A stretch of DNA of 64,000 nt from Corynebacterium testudinoris (GCF_001021045.1 NZ_CP011545.1:992001-1056000), one strand, 5' to 3'. Counted from the first letter of the stretch, positions 26,903-37,490 are shown. Notes: generated by a model from the letters alone, not told the origin. Numbers and translations are program-made.

Positions 26903-27280
26903 AAGAGTCGTTGCATCTTATTTCTTAGAATTTGAAGATCGAGGTCACCTGTCATGCAAAATGTGCGAAGATGCGGCGGGCAGGCGATTGGAAGGGGGGG
27001 TCCTCAAGAGGTGACCCGTGAGTGCAGTCTCTCCAGACAATTCCAGGTGAGTGAGCCGCCGTCATTCATCGGAGGGAATGGTTTTGCCTGCTCCCGAAAA
27101 ACCCAGGTCTTCGTTTGAGTCGAAGCCGGCGAAAGGCTCATTGTCGACGAACACCAGTCCCTCGACTCTCCGAGGTCTTTCAGGGAAATGATCTTGGCAT
27201 CGCGTTGGCGCTCCAAACGAGGTCAATACTCACTAATGATTATTTTCTGTGGCCTTCTGCCGGAGAAGTTAGAAGCGTTT
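26903..27280. other. islet remainder without recognised gene
   Basis: The 378 bases lie between the IS right end and the right 87-bp repeat. Only short frames are open and none has a start signal or family resemblance. Before the IS arrived this was the upstream flank of the nuclease gene. Confidence 0.5.
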
Positions 27281-27367
27281 ACCATCCTCATGGCCGGTGG
27301 CGGCGAGCTCGACTCACTTAGCCACGAGCTGCGGAGCTAATTTCATCGACGAGGCGGGCGGCGACCT
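27281..27367. repeat. right copy of 87-bp direct repeat bounding the islet
   Basis: Contains the intact last part of hutG (stop at 27318-27320) and a leftover fragment of the ABC ATPase 3' end (reading to its stop at 27340). Differs from the left copy only at 27298. Confidence 0.95.
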
Positions 27368-28237
27368 TCGCGGTGCGCCCGTCGATGTCGTAGTCCGGGT
27401 TGAGCTCGACGATATCGACGAGCCGGAGTTTTCCGGTGGCGGCGATGGCGGTGGCCAGCGCGAGGATCCGGGGGAAGTCGACTCCGAGGGCCGCCGGGGC
27501 GCTGACGCCGGGGGCAGTGGCGGCGGGCAGCACGTCGAGGTCGATACTCAGGTGGATCGCATCGTGGTTCTCCGAGAGAGATTCGGCCAGTTCGGTGCAC
27601 TCTTCCAGGGTGAGGGAACCGAGCTTGACGTCGCTGACCACGTGGACCTCGAGGGAGGCGGCGGTGCAAAACAGCTGGCGGGTGTTGTTGGGCCGGGAAA
27701 TACCCAACACGGTGTAGTCGAACTCGGAACCGGCGAGCTCAGCGATCTGCTTAAACGGCGTGCCCGATGACGGTTGATCCGCCTCGCGGAGATCAAAGTG
27801 GGCGTCGAGATTGATGATTGCGGGGGAGTACCCCAATGCTTCCCGGACGCCCCGGTGGCTGCCAAAGGCCGTCTCATGCCCGCCGCCGAGAACGATGACG
27901 AGGTGTCCGGCCTCGACCAGCGAGGCAACCTCGCGGCTGAGGGCCTCATGCCCGGCCTCGAGATCGGTGCCGGGGACGGTGACCGTCCCGGCGTCGTAAA
28001 GCGGGGTGTTTTGGTGGACTGCCAGGGAGGCGAGAGCGGAACGGATGGCGTCGGGACCGGCCGCGGCGCCCGGACGGCCCCCATTGCGGCGGACGCCCTC
28101 GTCGCAGGCGAAGCCCAGCAGGGCGATTCCTGGGGCAGGCTGGGGGGCAGAGATGGTGGAGTGCCAGCGGGCATGCTCGATGCCGGGGCCGTCGTTACGC
28201 CCGGTCCAAGGCGTGGGGGGAATGATCATCTCGGTCA
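27318..28237 (-). CDS. hutG: formimidoylglutamase (arginase family)
   Basis: The product has 306 residues. Converts N-formimidoyl-L-glutamate to glutamate and formamide, the last step of one histidine degradation route. Arginase-family manganese ligands are visible in GGGHETAFGSH, INLDAHFDLR and SIDLDVLPAATAPGVSAP. Start ATG 28235-28237 (TEMIIPPTPW) has no ribosome site. TATTGT lies 8 bases upstream, so the mRNA is probably leaderless. Divergent from hutR, with a HutR-type palindrome in the 89-bp gap. The last codons lie in the 87-bp repeat. Confidence 0.93.
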
Positions 28238-28294
28238 TGGGGGAAAACAATAACAGTGGACACAGATGGCTATAGTCGGGCGGTAGAACTTTTC

Positions 28295-28310
28295 GTCCGG
28301 TATCCCAGAC
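28295..28310. promoter_or_regulatory. HutR operator candidate between hutG and hutR
   Basis: GTCCGGTATCCCAGAC has the same layout as the perfect palindrome upstream of hutU (one arm mismatch). From memory, a similar box (TCTGG..CCAGA) was described as the HutR site in Corynebacterium resistens. It lies 17 bases before the hutR ATG, suiting autoregulation and hutG control. Confidence 0.75.
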
Positions 28311-28326
28311 TTCTCGAGGTGAATTC

Positions 28327-29091
<765 letters not shown>

Positions 29092-29099
29092 CCTGGTAA

Positions 29100-29115
29100 G
29101 TCTGGTATTCCAGAC
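29100..29115. promoter_or_regulatory. HutR operator candidate upstream of hutU
   Basis: GTCTGGTATTCCAGAC has perfect 6-bp inverted arms around TATT. It lies 104 bases upstream of the hutU start, in the promoter region of the hutU-transporter-hutI-hutH operon, and matches the box before hutR. Confidence 0.8.
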
Positions 29116-29160
29116 ACTTTGCTGCCGTGGGGCCTATGGGCGCGCGGCACCGGTACCTAG

Positions 29161-29189
29161 AGTGTGAGACCAGTGAAGCGAATCACACT
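29161..29189. promoter_or_regulatory. spaced inverted repeat upstream of hutU
   Basis: AGTGTGA and TCACACT form perfect 7-bp arms 15 bases apart, between the HutR box and the hutU start. The half-sites resemble those of the CRP-like regulator GlxR, but the spacing is too long for a normal site, so the role is uncertain. Confidence 0.35.
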
Positions 29190-29218
29190 AGTGCCGAGCC
29201 CGTGAAGGAACCCACGCC

Positions 29219-30931
29219 ATGTCGCAAGCCCGAGAAGTACGAGCACCCCGCGGAACCAAACTCAACGCCAAGAACTGGCAAACCGAAGCCCCGCTGCGCA
29301 TGCTCATGAACAACCTCGACCCCGAAGTCGCCGAACGACCCGAGGACCTCGTCGTCTACGGCGGCACCGGCCGCGCTGCCCGCAGCTGGGAAGCATTCGA
29401 TGCCATCGTGGACACCCTCACAGACCTCGAAGAAGATGAGACGCTGCTGGTCCAGTCCGGCAAACCCGTCGGAGTGTTCCGCACCAACGTCTGGGCCCCG
29501 CGCGTCCTCATCGCCAACTCCAACCTCGTCGGCGACTGGGCCACCTGGCCCGAATTCCGCCGCCTCGAGGCCGAAGGTCTCATGATGTACGGCCAGATGA
29601 CCGCCGGATCCTGGATCTACATCGCCACCCAGGGCATCCTCCAGGGCACCTTTGAAACCTTCGGCGCCATCGCCCGCAAGCGCTTTGGCAACACGCTCGC
29701 CGGGACGTTGACCCTCACCGGTGGCTGCGGCGGCATGGGCGGCGCCCAGCCGTTATCAGTCACGCTCAACGGTGGAGTGTGCCTCATTGTGGACGTCGAT
29801 GAATCCCACCTCAAGCGCCGCCAGGCCAAGCGCTACCTCGATGAAGTCACCACCGATATCGACGACGCCATCGCCCGCGTCAACGCAGCCAAGGCAGACA
29901 AGCGGCCCCTCTCCGTCGGCCTCGTCGGCAACACCGCCGACGTCTTCCCCGAGCTGCTGCGCCGCCACCGCGCCGGGGAGGTCACCTTCGACATTGTCAC
30001 CGACCAGACCTCCGCCCACGATCCGCTCAGCTACCTGCCCGCCGAGATCGCCCTCGAAGATTGGCAGCGCGAAGCCGCCGAAGATCCCGTCACCTTCACC
30101 AAAAAGGCCCGCGAGTCCATGGCCGCCCAGGTCCAGGCAATGGTGGAATTCCAGGACGAAGGGGCCGAGGTCTTCGACTACGGCAATTGCATTCGCGACG
30201 AGGCCCGCCACGCCGGCTACAGCCGCGCCTTCGAATTCCCCGGATTCGTCCCCGCCTACATCCGCCCGCTGTTCTGCGAGGGCTTAGGCCCCTTCCGCTG
30301 GGTCGCGCTCTCCGGAGACCCCGACGACATCCGTGTCACCGACGAGGCGATCAAGGAACTGTTCCCCGATAACGAACACCTGCACCGCTGGATCGACGCG
30401 GCCGGCGAATACGTCGAATTCGAGGGCCTGCCCGCCCGCATCGCCTGGCTGGGCTACGGCGAACGCCACCAGGCTGGCCTGCTGTTCAACCGCCTCGTCG
30501 CCGAGGGCAAGGTCAAGGCCCCCATCGTCATCGGCCGCGACCACCTCGACTCCGGCTCCGTTGCTTCCCCCTACCGCGAGACCGAGTCCATGCTCGACGG
30601 CTCCGACGCCATCGCCGACTGGCCCCTGCTCAACGCCCTCACCGCCACCTCCTCCGGCGCCACCTGGGTGTCCATTCACCACGGCGGCGGCGTGGGCATC
30701 GGTCGCTCCATCCACGCCGGGCAGGTCATCGTCGCCGACGGCACGGAATTGGCCGCCGCCAAGCTCACCGCCGTCCTCACCAACGATCCCGGTATGGGCG
30801 TTATCCGCCACGTCGACGCTGGCTACAACCGGGCCAATGAGGTGGCTGAGGAACGCGGGGTGCGCGTGCCCATGCCCTTCCATTCCCGCGAAGCCAACGC
30901 CTCTGACGATCGCGCCGGGGAAGACAGCTGA
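29219..30931 (+). CDS. hutU: urocanate hydratase
   Basis: The product has 570 residues, the normal length. Converts urocanate to 4-imidazolone-5-propionate using NAD as an electrophile. The N-terminal half contains [14 protein letters not shown]. The NAD-binding motif [19 protein letters not shown] and the conserved cysteine in [14 protein letters not shown] are present. GAAGGA is the ribosome site. First gene of the hutU-transporter-hutI-hutH operon, with the transporter gene 2 bases downstream. Confidence 0.96.
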   Translation: MSQAREVRAPRGTKLNAKNWQTEAPLRMLMNNLDPEVAERPEDLVVYGGTGRAARSWEAFDAIVDTLTDLEEDETLLVQSGKPVGVFRTNVWAPRVLIANSNLVGDWATWPEFRRLEAEGLMMYGQMTAGSWIYIATQGILQGTFETFGAIARKRFGNTLAGTLTLTGGCGGMGGAQPLSVTLNGGVCLIVDVDESHLKRRQAKRYLDEVTTDIDDAIARVNAAKADKRPLSVGLVGNTADVFPELLRRHRAGEVTFDIVTDQTSAHDPLSYLPAEIALEDWQREAAEDPVTFTKKARESMAAQVQAMVEFQDEGAEVFDYGNCIRDEARHAGYSRAFEFPGFVPAYIRPLFCEGLGPFRWVALSGDPDDIRVTDEAIKELFPDNEHLHRWIDAAGEYVEFEGLPARIAWLGYGERHQAGLLFNRLVAEGKVKAPIVIGRDHLDSGSVASPYRETESMLDGSDAIADWPLLNALTATSSGATWVSIHHGGGVGIGRSIHAGQVIVADGTELAAAKLTAVLTNDPGMGVIRHVDAGYNRANEVAEERGVRVPMPFHSREANASDDRAGEDS

Positions 30932-30933
30932 GC

Positions 30934-32238
30934 ATGAACGTTCGTCAGTCCACCGGTTCCTGGCGCTTCTTTGTCTACAGCGCGATCGGCATCGTTGCCT
31001 TCTTCGTGCCCGTGACCATTGGTGGGACGTCGACGATTCTGCTCGATCACATCGTCACCGGGATCAGGACGGTGCTGGGGGAGAACACCCAGTACCTCAT
31101 CTATCTCATGATCGTGGCTGGCACCGTCTATCCCTTTGTTACCGGGCGGTGGCGGCAGTCCCTCGCGAAGGGAACGTTTGCGTTCTTAGGAATCCTCGGT
31201 CTCATTGTCGCGTCCATGCTGGTGTTCGACGTCGGCCCGGCGGTGGTGTTCCGCCCGGACATCGGACCGTTCCTCTTTGACAAGCTCGTCGTGCCGATCG
31301 GCCTGCTCGTCCCGGTCGGCGGGATCTTCCTCGCTTTCCTCGTCGGATTCGGGCTCATGGAGTTCGTCGGAGTTCTCGCACAACCACTCATGCGCCCCGT
31401 GTTCAAACTCCCCGGGCGGGCAGCTATCGATGCCGTTGCGTCCTTCGTTGGCAGCTACTCCCTTGGGCTGTTGGTGACCAACCGGGTGTACAAGCGGGGT
31501 GGTTACACCGCTAAGGAAGCCGCGATCATCGCCACGGGTTTTTCTACCGTCTCCGCGACCTTCATGATCGTCATCGCCAAGACCGTCGACATCATGCACC
31601 TGTGGGGCCTGTACTTCCTGGGCACCCTCGTGGTCACCTTTGTCACCACCGCCATCACGGTCTACCTGCCGCCGCTGCGCACGTTCAGCACTGACTATTA
31701 CCCGGGAGTTACACCAACCCCGGAGGAACGAGTCAGTGGCAATCGCCTCCGCGCCGCGTGGTCTGCCGCTCAGACGACACTGGCCGCCAGCCCGTCGGTG
31801 GGAAAAGTCCTCTGGTACAACTTCCGCGACAGCGTCGTCATGGCCATGCAGATCCTCCCCGGCATCCTCTCCGTGGGTTTCCTGGGACTGCTGGCGGCGA
31901 CGTTTACCCCTTTGTTCAAGGTCCTCGGCTACATCTTCTACCCGCTGGTCCACCTTCTGCCCATCCCCGATCCGGGACTCGCCGCGGAATCGCTGGCCAT
32001 CGGCCTGGCCGAGCTTTTCCTTCCGGCGACCCTCGTGGCAGGCAACGAGTCGGAGCTCCTGCGCCTCATCATCGCCATGGTGTCGGTATCCCAGGTGTTG
32101 TTCTTCTCCGCGATGATTCCCGCGGTGCTGGCCACGGACATCCCCCTCAAGATCTGGCAGATGGTGCTCATCTGGTTCTTCCGCGTGGTCATCAGCGTCA
32201 TCGTCGCGGTCCCGGTAGCCATGCTTATTGTGCTGTAA
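30934..32238 (+). CDS. YjiH-family membrane transporter, putative histidine permease
   Basis: The product has 434 residues and about 11 membrane helices, with nucleoside-recognition (GATE)-type repeats: FVGSYSLGLLVTNRVYKRGG and AIIATGFSTVSATFMIVIAK in the first half, and FLPATLVAGNESELLRLIIA in the second. The family is the YjiH/spore-maturation-like group of uncharacterised transporters. Its place inside the hut operon, 2 bases after hutU and 33 before hutI, suggests uptake of histidine or urocanate (inference). Confidence 0.82.
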   Translation: MNVRQSTGSWRFFVYSAIGIVAFFVPVTIGGTSTILLDHIVTGIRTVLGENTQYLIYLMIVAGTVYPFVTGRWRQSLAKGTFAFLGILGLIVASMLVFDVGPAVVFRPDIGPFLFDKLVVPIGLLVPVGGIFLAFLVGFGLMEFVGVLAQPLMRPVFKLPGRAAIDAVASFVGSYSLGLLVTNRVYKRGGYTAKEAAIIATGFSTVSATFMIVIAKTVDIMHLWGLYFLGTLVVTFVTTAITVYLPPLRTFSTDYYPGVTPTPEERVSGNRLRAAWSAAQTTLAASPSVGKVLWYNFRDSVVMAMQILPGILSVGFLGLLAATFTPLFKVLGYIFYPLVHLLPIPDPGLAAESLAIGLAELFLPATLVAGNESELLRLIIAMVSVSQVLFFSAMIPAVLATDIPLKIWQMVLIWFFRVVISVIVAVPVAMLIVL

Positions 32239-32271
32239 CCCCAGCTGACACCACTAGTTACGGAGATACAC

Positions 32272-33513
32272 ATGAACTCTCGTGCCCAGACCACCCTGCT
32301 GACAGGAATATCCGAGCTGCGCACCGTCTCCGAGCTCGGCACGATCAATGACGCAGCGGTCATCATCGAGGACGGCCGCATCGCCTGGGTGGGGGCGCAG
32401 TCCGCCGCTCCGGCCGCCGATGAGGCCAGTGATCTCGGCGGGCGTGCGGTCCTCCCCGGATGGGTGGACTCGCACACCCACATGGTCTTCGCCGGCAGTC
32501 GGGCCGAGGAGTTTGAAGCCCGCATGGCGGGGGAGGACTACGCCGCCGGTGGCATCGCCGTGACTATGGAGGCCACCCGATCGGCGGGGCCGGACGCGCT
32601 GGAGGGCCTCCTCCGCGAGCGTATCGCCGCGGCTCATGCCGGGGGAACCACCACCCTGGAGACCAAGACTGGTTATGGGCTCGACGTCGCGTCGGAATTG
32701 GCTGCCGCCGAACTCGCTGCCCGCTACGTCGACGAGGTCACCTTCCTCGGCGCTCATCTTGTGCCCCCGGGCGCCGAGACGGAGGAGTACGTGGACCTCG
32801 TCGTCGGTGAGATGCTCGACGCCGTCGCCCCGCACGTCGGCTGGATCGATGTGTTCTGTGAGCGCGGTGCGTTCACCGAGGAGCAGTCGCGCCGGGTCCT
32901 CGAAGCCGGTCGCAGGCAGGGGCTGGGGCTGCGCGTCCACGGCAATCAGCTCGGGCCTGGCGCGGGTGTGCGCCTGGCCGTGGAACTGGGTGCTGCCAGC
33001 GTCGATCACGTCAACTACGTCACTGACGCCGATGTCGCCGCGCTGGCCGGTTCAGAGACCGTGGCGACGATCCTTCCGGCGTGCGATCTGTCGACCCGGC
33101 AGCCGCTGGCCCCGGGCCGCCAGCTTCTCGACGCCGGGGTGCACGTCGCCATCGCCTCCAATCTCAATCCGGGCACCTCGTACACCTCCTCGATGAATTT
33201 CTGCGTGGCCACGGCGGTGCTCCAGCAGCACTTCACCCTGGATGAGGCCATCCACGCCGCCACGACCGGTGGCGCCCGGGCCCTGCGCCGCCACGATGTT
33301 GGCGGTGGCCTGGATCCGCAGGGGCGCCCGGCGAAGGGCACCATCGCGGTGGGCGCGTCCGCCGATCTCCACGTCCTCACCAGCACCCACGCCATCGATC
33401 TGGCCTACCGGCCGGGGATGCCGCTGACCTGGCAGACCTACCACGCGGGCGAGCTGGTGTCCGCGTGGCAACTACCTCAATATCCCACTAATCTCCCACC
33501 ACGAAAGGCTTGA
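32272..33513 (+). CDS. hutI: imidazolonepropionase
   Basis: The product has 413 residues. Opens the ring of imidazolone-propionate to give formiminoglutamate. Amidohydrolase metal ligands are visible in DSHTHMVFAG (about 65-72); KTGYGLDV, HGNQLGPGAGV and ASNLNPGTSYTSSM further on are all typical. GGAG lies upstream of the ATG. The hutH ATG follows 3 bases after the stop. Confidence 0.96.
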   Translation: MNSRAQTTLLTGISELRTVSELGTINDAAVIIEDGRIAWVGAQSAAPAADEASDLGGRAVLPGWVDSHTHMVFAGSRAEEFEARMAGEDYAAGGIAVTMEATRSAGPDALEGLLRERIAAAHAGGTTTLETKTGYGLDVASELAAAELAARYVDEVTFLGAHLVPPGAETEEYVDLVVGEMLDAVAPHVGWIDVFCERGAFTEEQSRRVLEAGRRQGLGLRVHGNQLGPGAGVRLAVELGAASVDHVNYVTDADVAALAGSETVATILPACDLSTRQPLAPGRQLLDAGVHVAIASNLNPGTSYTSSMNFCVATAVLQQHFTLDEAIHAATTGGARALRRHDVGGGLDPQGRPAKGTIAVGASADLHVLTSTHAIDLAYRPGMPLTWQTYHAGELVSAWQLPQYPTNLPPRKA

Positions 33514-33516
33514 GAA

Positions 33517-35058
33517 ATGACTGACACGATCACCATCGGAATCGGCGCGCTGAGCATCGACGATGTTGTTAACGTCGCCCGCCACGGAGCCCCGGTGGAG
33601 ATTTCCCCGGACTCCCTCGCGGCGATGGAGGCCACCCGAGCGCACATCGATTCCCTCGCGGAAGGCCCCGACCCCGTCTATGGCGTCTCCACCGGGTTTG
33701 GCGCGTTGGCTCGCAAGCACATCCCGCAGGATAAGCGCACTGAGCTGCAGCGCAGCCTCATCCGCTCCCACGCCGCGGGTTCCGGCCCGGAGGTGGAGCG
33801 CGAGGTCATCCGCGCCCTCATGCTGTTGCGGTTGTCCACCCTGTGCACGGGCCGCACCGGGGTCCGCCCGCTCGTTGCCACCACCTACGCGGCGATGCTC
33901 AACGCGGGCCTCACGCCCGTCGTCCACGAATACGGCTCGCTCGGCTGCTCCGGCGACCTCGCGCCCCTGTCGCACTGCGCGTTGGCGCTCATGGGGGAGG
34001 GGCAGGTCCGTGATTCGGAAGGGATGCTTATCGACGCCGCCGTGGCCCTCCCCGCCCATCACATCGCACCGGTGGTGCTTCAAGAAAAAGAGGGCCTCGC
34101 CCTCATCAACGGCACCGACGGCATGCTCGGCATGCTGTGCCTGGCCATTCACGATCTCGACCGGCTGGCGCGCACCGCAGATGTCGCCGCCGCCATGACC
34201 GTTGAAGGTCTGGAGGGAACGCTCACCGTCTTCGCCCCGGACCTGCAAGAACTTCGGCCCCACCCGGGTCAGGCCGCGTCGGCGGCGAACATTCTCGCCG
34301 TCGCTCAAGGCTCGGAGATTCTCGACCGTGCCGCCGAGCGCTTTGCCAAGCACCATGTCCAGGATGCTTACTCGCTGCGCTGCGCCCCGCAGGTGGCCGG
34401 CGGGTTTCGGGACACGCTCGATCATGCGCGCCGGGTAGCCGGAGTGGAGCTGTCATCGGCGATCGACAATCCCGTCGTCGCTCTCGATGGCCGCGTGACC
34501 TCCAACGGCAACTTCCACGGTGCACCGGTGGGCTACGTGTTGGACTTCCTCGCCATCGTCAGCGCGGACCTCGCCAGCATTTCTGAGCGCCGCACCGATC
34601 GTTTCCTCGACGCCGCCCGCAACCGCGGGCTCACCCCGTTCCTCGCCTTCGACCCGGGGGTTGATTCGGGCCACATGATCGCCCAGTACACCCAAGCGGG
34701 CATCGTCTCGGAAATGAAGCGGCTGGCCGCACCGGCGAGCGTCGATTCGATTCCCTCCTCGGCGATGCAAGAAGATCACGTCTCCATGGGATGGTCGGCG
34801 GCCCGCAAGCTGCGGCGCAGCGTCGACGGCCTGGCCCGCGTCCTCGCCGTCGAAATTCTCACAGCCGCCCGAGCGATTGACATGCGGGATCATCGTCCGG
34901 CTCCAGCGACAGCGGCAGTGATCACCAAGCTCCGGGAGACGGTTCCGGGCCCCGGCCCGGACAGGTTCCTGGCACCCGAGATCGAGCACGCCACGCAGCT
35001 CGTCGTCTCCGGTGACGTGGTGGCAGTTGTGGAAACGGAAACGGGAGCTTTGCGATAG
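33517..35058 (+). CDS. hutH: histidine ammonia-lyase
   Basis: The product has 513 residues. Releases ammonia from histidine to give urocanate, the first step of the pathway. The active site forms the MIO electrophile from three residues; here the motif is GSLGCSGDLAPLSH, so MIO would come from Cys-Ser-Gly instead of the usual Ala-Ser-Gly. YGVSTGFGALA at the start (Tyr of the active site) and GNFHGAPVGY are also present. Last gene of the operon. One GTCGATAAGC copy lies inside (34026) and one just after the stop (35087). Confidence 0.95.
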   Translation: MTDTITIGIGALSIDDVVNVARHGAPVEISPDSLAAMEATRAHIDSLAEGPDPVYGVSTGFGALARKHIPQDKRTELQRSLIRSHAAGSGPEVEREVIRALMLLRLSTLCTGRTGVRPLVATTYAAMLNAGLTPVVHEYGSLGCSGDLAPLSHCALALMGEGQVRDSEGMLIDAAVALPAHHIAPVVLQEKEGLALINGTDGMLGMLCLAIHDLDRLARTADVAAAMTVEGLEGTLTVFAPDLQELRPHPGQAASAANILAVAQGSEILDRAAERFAKHHVQDAYSLRCAPQVAGGFRDTLDHARRVAGVELSSAIDNPVVALDGRVTSNGNFHGAPVGYVLDFLAIVSADLASISERRTDRFLDAARNRGLTPFLAFDPGVDSGHMIAQYTQAGIVSEMKRLAAPASVDSIPSSAMQEDHVSMGWSAARKLRRSVDGLARVLAVEILTAARAIDMRDHRPAPATAAVITKLRETVPGPGPDRFLAPEIEHATQLVVSGDVVAVVETETGALR

Positions 35059-35163
35059 TTTCCAACCAACTGTGACCCCCGCGGGCGTCGATAAGCACTG
35101 TAGCGGAAGACACCCTGGTGATAAATAGCATCTTGGTGCGTCGTGGCGTACTCTGGTCAGGCA

Positions 35164-37329
35164 ATGAGCATTACCGATAACGCCACCGGCGGCGTACATG
35201 AGCCGGATGACCTAAGCACGTCGGAATCTCAGGAAAACCCGCAAGGTGATGCAGCTTCTGCTGCTTCCGCCGCCACCGGGCCGCTGACCATCGAGGATGT
35301 TATTGATCCCGATGTCCCGGCCCAGGGCGATCAGGACACCAGGGACGCGGATACTTCTGAGGCCACCGGCTCCGAGACCGAAGAATTCTCGGACAACGAT
35401 GACACTATTGATACCGCTGCCGACAAGGCAGTAGACGCCTCAGAAGACGCTGGCGATGACCAGGATGACGAACACGGTTTCGCCAACCTCGGCCTGCCCT
35501 CCGCCGTCCTCAACGCGGTGAAGAAGGTCGGTTACGAGACCCCTTCCGCCATCCAGGCGCAGACCATCCCGGTTCTCATGGAAGGCAACGACGTCGTCGG
35601 CCTCGCCCAGACCGGTACCGGCAAGACCGCAGCCTTCGCGCTGCCGATCCTCGCCCGCATTGACATGCAGGACCGCTCGCCCCAGGCGCTGGTCCTCGCC
35701 CCGACCCGCGAGCTCGCGCTCCAGGTCGCCGATTCTTTCCAGTCCTTCGCTGACCACCTCGGCAAGATCAGCGTCCTGCCGATCTACGGTGGCCAGGCCT
35801 ACGGCATCCAGCTCTCCGGCCTGCGCCGCGGTGCTCAGATCATCGTTGGCACCCCCGGTCGAATCATCGACCACCTGGAAAAGGGATCCCTCGACATCTC
35901 CCGTCTGCGCTTCCTCGTCCTCGATGAGGCCGATGAGATGCTCAACATGGGCTTCCAGGACGATGTTGAACGCATCCTCGAGGACACCCCCGAGGACAAG
36001 CAGGTCGCCTTGTTCTCTGCAACGATGCCCAACGGCATCCGCAAGATCTCCAAGCAGTACCTGCAGGATCCGCGCGAAATCTCGGTCAAGTCCGAGACCC
36101 GCACGGCCACCAACATCACGCAGCGCTTCCTCAACGTCGCGCACCGCAACAAGCTCGACGCGATCACCCGCATCCTCGAGGTCACCGAGTTCGAAGCAAT
36201 GATCGTCTTCGTGCGCACCAAGCACGAGACCGAAGAAATCGCCGAGAAGCTCCGCGCCCGCGGGTTCTCCGCCGCCGCCATCAACGGCGACATCGCACAG
36301 AACCAGCGTGAACGCACCGTCGATCAGCTCAAGGACGGCCGACTGGACATCCTGGTCGCAACCGACGTTGCCGCCCGCGGCCTCGACGTCGACCGCATCA
36401 GCCACGTGTTCAACTTCGACATCCCGAACGACACCGAGTCCTACGTCCACCGCATCGGCCGCACCGGCCGCGCCGGCCGCACCGGCGAGGCAATCCTCTT
36501 CGTCACCCCGCGTGAGCGCCGCATGCTGCGCGCCATCGAGCGCGCCACCAACGCGCCGCTCACCGAGATGGAACTGCCCACGGTCGATGAGGTCAACGAA
36601 TCCCGCAAGGGCAAGTTCATGGACTCCATCACCGAGTCCCTCGAGTCCAAGCAGATCGACCTGTTCCGCGGCATGATCAAGTCCTACGCCGAAGAACACG
36701 ACGTTCCCGTCGAAGACATCGCCGCAGCCCTGGCCTCCCAGGCACAGGCCGGCAGCGACTTCCTCATGAAGGAAGCCCCGCCGGAGAAGCGCCGCGAGCG
36801 CAACGACCGCGATCGCGGCGACCGTGGTGGTCGCTTCGACCGTGACCGTGGCGGCCGTTTCGATCGCGATGATCGTGGCGGAGACCGTGGCTCCCGCTTC
36901 GACCGCGACGGTGACTTCTCCACCTACCGTCTCGCCGTGGGCAAGCGCCACAACGTACGCCCAGGTGCCATCGTCGGCGCCCTGGCCAACGAGGGTGGCC
37001 TCACCTCCAAGGACTTCGGCCGCATCACCATCGCCGTCGACCACACCCTGGTCGAACTGCCGAAGGACATGGACAAGTCGGTCCTGGGCCGCCTGTCCGA
37101 TACCCGCATCTCCGGTCAGCTCATCAACATCGAGCCCGACTCCGGTGGACGCCCCCCGCGTCGCTTTGAGCGCGACGACCGTGGTGGTCGTGGCGGAGAC
37201 CGCGGTGGTTTCCGCGGTGGACGTGACCGCGACGATCGTGGTGGACGCGGTGGATACCGTGGCAACCGCGATGACCGTGGCGGACGCGACCGCAATGACC
37301 GCGGTGGACGTGGCGGTTGGCGCGACTAG
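35164..37329 (+). CDS. deaD: DEAD-box ATP-dependent RNA helicase (DeaD/CsdA type)
   Basis: The product has 721 residues from ATG 35164. Residues 1-100 are an acidic, disordered extension. Helicase core motifs run in order: AQTGTGKT, PTRELALQV, DEADEML, SATMP and HRIGRTGRAGRTG. A DbpA-like RNA-binding domain (YRLAVGKRHNVRPGAIVGAL) lies near 580-650. It is preceded and followed by RGG-type repeats rich in Gly, Arg and Asp (about 545-575 and 660-721), which bind RNA. It remodels rRNA/mRNA structure, often during cold. GTG 35143 is a possible but less likely start. Confidence 0.94.
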   Translation: MSITDNATGGVHEPDDLSTSESQENPQGDAASAASAATGPLTIEDVIDPDVPAQGDQDTRDADTSEATGSETEEFSDNDDTIDTAADKAVDASEDAGDDQDDEHGFANLGLPSAVLNAVKKVGYETPSAIQAQTIPVLMEGNDVVGLAQTGTGKTAAFALPILARIDMQDRSPQALVLAPTRELALQVADSFQSFADHLGKISVLPIYGGQAYGIQLSGLRRGAQIIVGTPGRIIDHLEKGSLDISRLRFLVLDEADEMLNMGFQDDVERILEDTPEDKQVALFSATMPNGIRKISKQYLQDPREISVKSETRTATNITQRFLNVAHRNKLDAITRILEVTEFEAMIVFVRTKHETEEIAEKLRARGFSAAAINGDIAQNQRERTVDQLKDGRLDILVATDVAARGLDVDRISHVFNFDIPNDTESYVHRIGRTGRAGRTGEAILFVTPRERRMLRAIERATNAPLTEMELPTVDEVNESRKGKFMDSITESLESKQIDLFRGMIKSYAEEHDVPVEDIAAALASQAQAGSDFLMKEAPPEKRRERNDRDRGDRGGRFDRDRGGRFDRDDRGGDRGSRFDRDGDFSTYRLAVGKRHNVRPGAIVGALANEGGLTSKDFGRITIAVDHTLVELPKDMDKSVLGRLSDTRISGQLINIEPDSGGRPPRRFERDDRGGRGGDRGGFRGGRDRDDRGGRGGYRGNRDDRGGRDRNDRGGRGGWRD

Positions 37330-37346
37330 TACGCCGACCTAACTAG

Positions 37347-37386
37347 AGGCCTGGTACCTCCCCGATGTGGGGAGGCACCAGGCCTT
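37347..37386 (+). terminator. intrinsic terminator of the DEAD-box gene
   Basis: Long near-perfect stem AGGCCTGG(T)ACCTCCCC with GGGGAGGCACCAGGCCT around a short GATGT loop, 17 bases after the stop codon, followed by TTT. Confidence 0.88.
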
Positions 37387-37393
37387 TCGTCTG

Positions 37394-37490
37394 CAGACCC
37401 ACTGCCGACGACGAAACCCGCACTTCCTAACAACTTGGCGGGTGGGGAAGGGCGTTTGGCCCCGGAGTTGTTAGCAAGTGCGGTTTTTGG
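37394..37490. repeat. 97-bp hairpin repeat, copy A
   Basis: Begins CAGACCCACTGCC. Contains arms AAACCCGCACTTCCTAAC and its near-complement in GTTAGCAAGTGCGG about 27 bases apart. Aligns without gaps to copy B, 183 bases downstream. Confidence 0.9.

Noticed and set aside
29161..29189. Standard GlxR (CRP-like) binding site
   Set aside because: Half-sites TGTGA and TCACA are present but 15 bases apart instead of 6, so it is kept only as an uncharacterised inverted repeat.
37394..37490. Second terminator for the DEAD-box gene
   Set aside because: The gene already has a strong terminator at 37347-37386, and the same 97-bp unit occurs again with no gene before it, so it is treated as a repeat.
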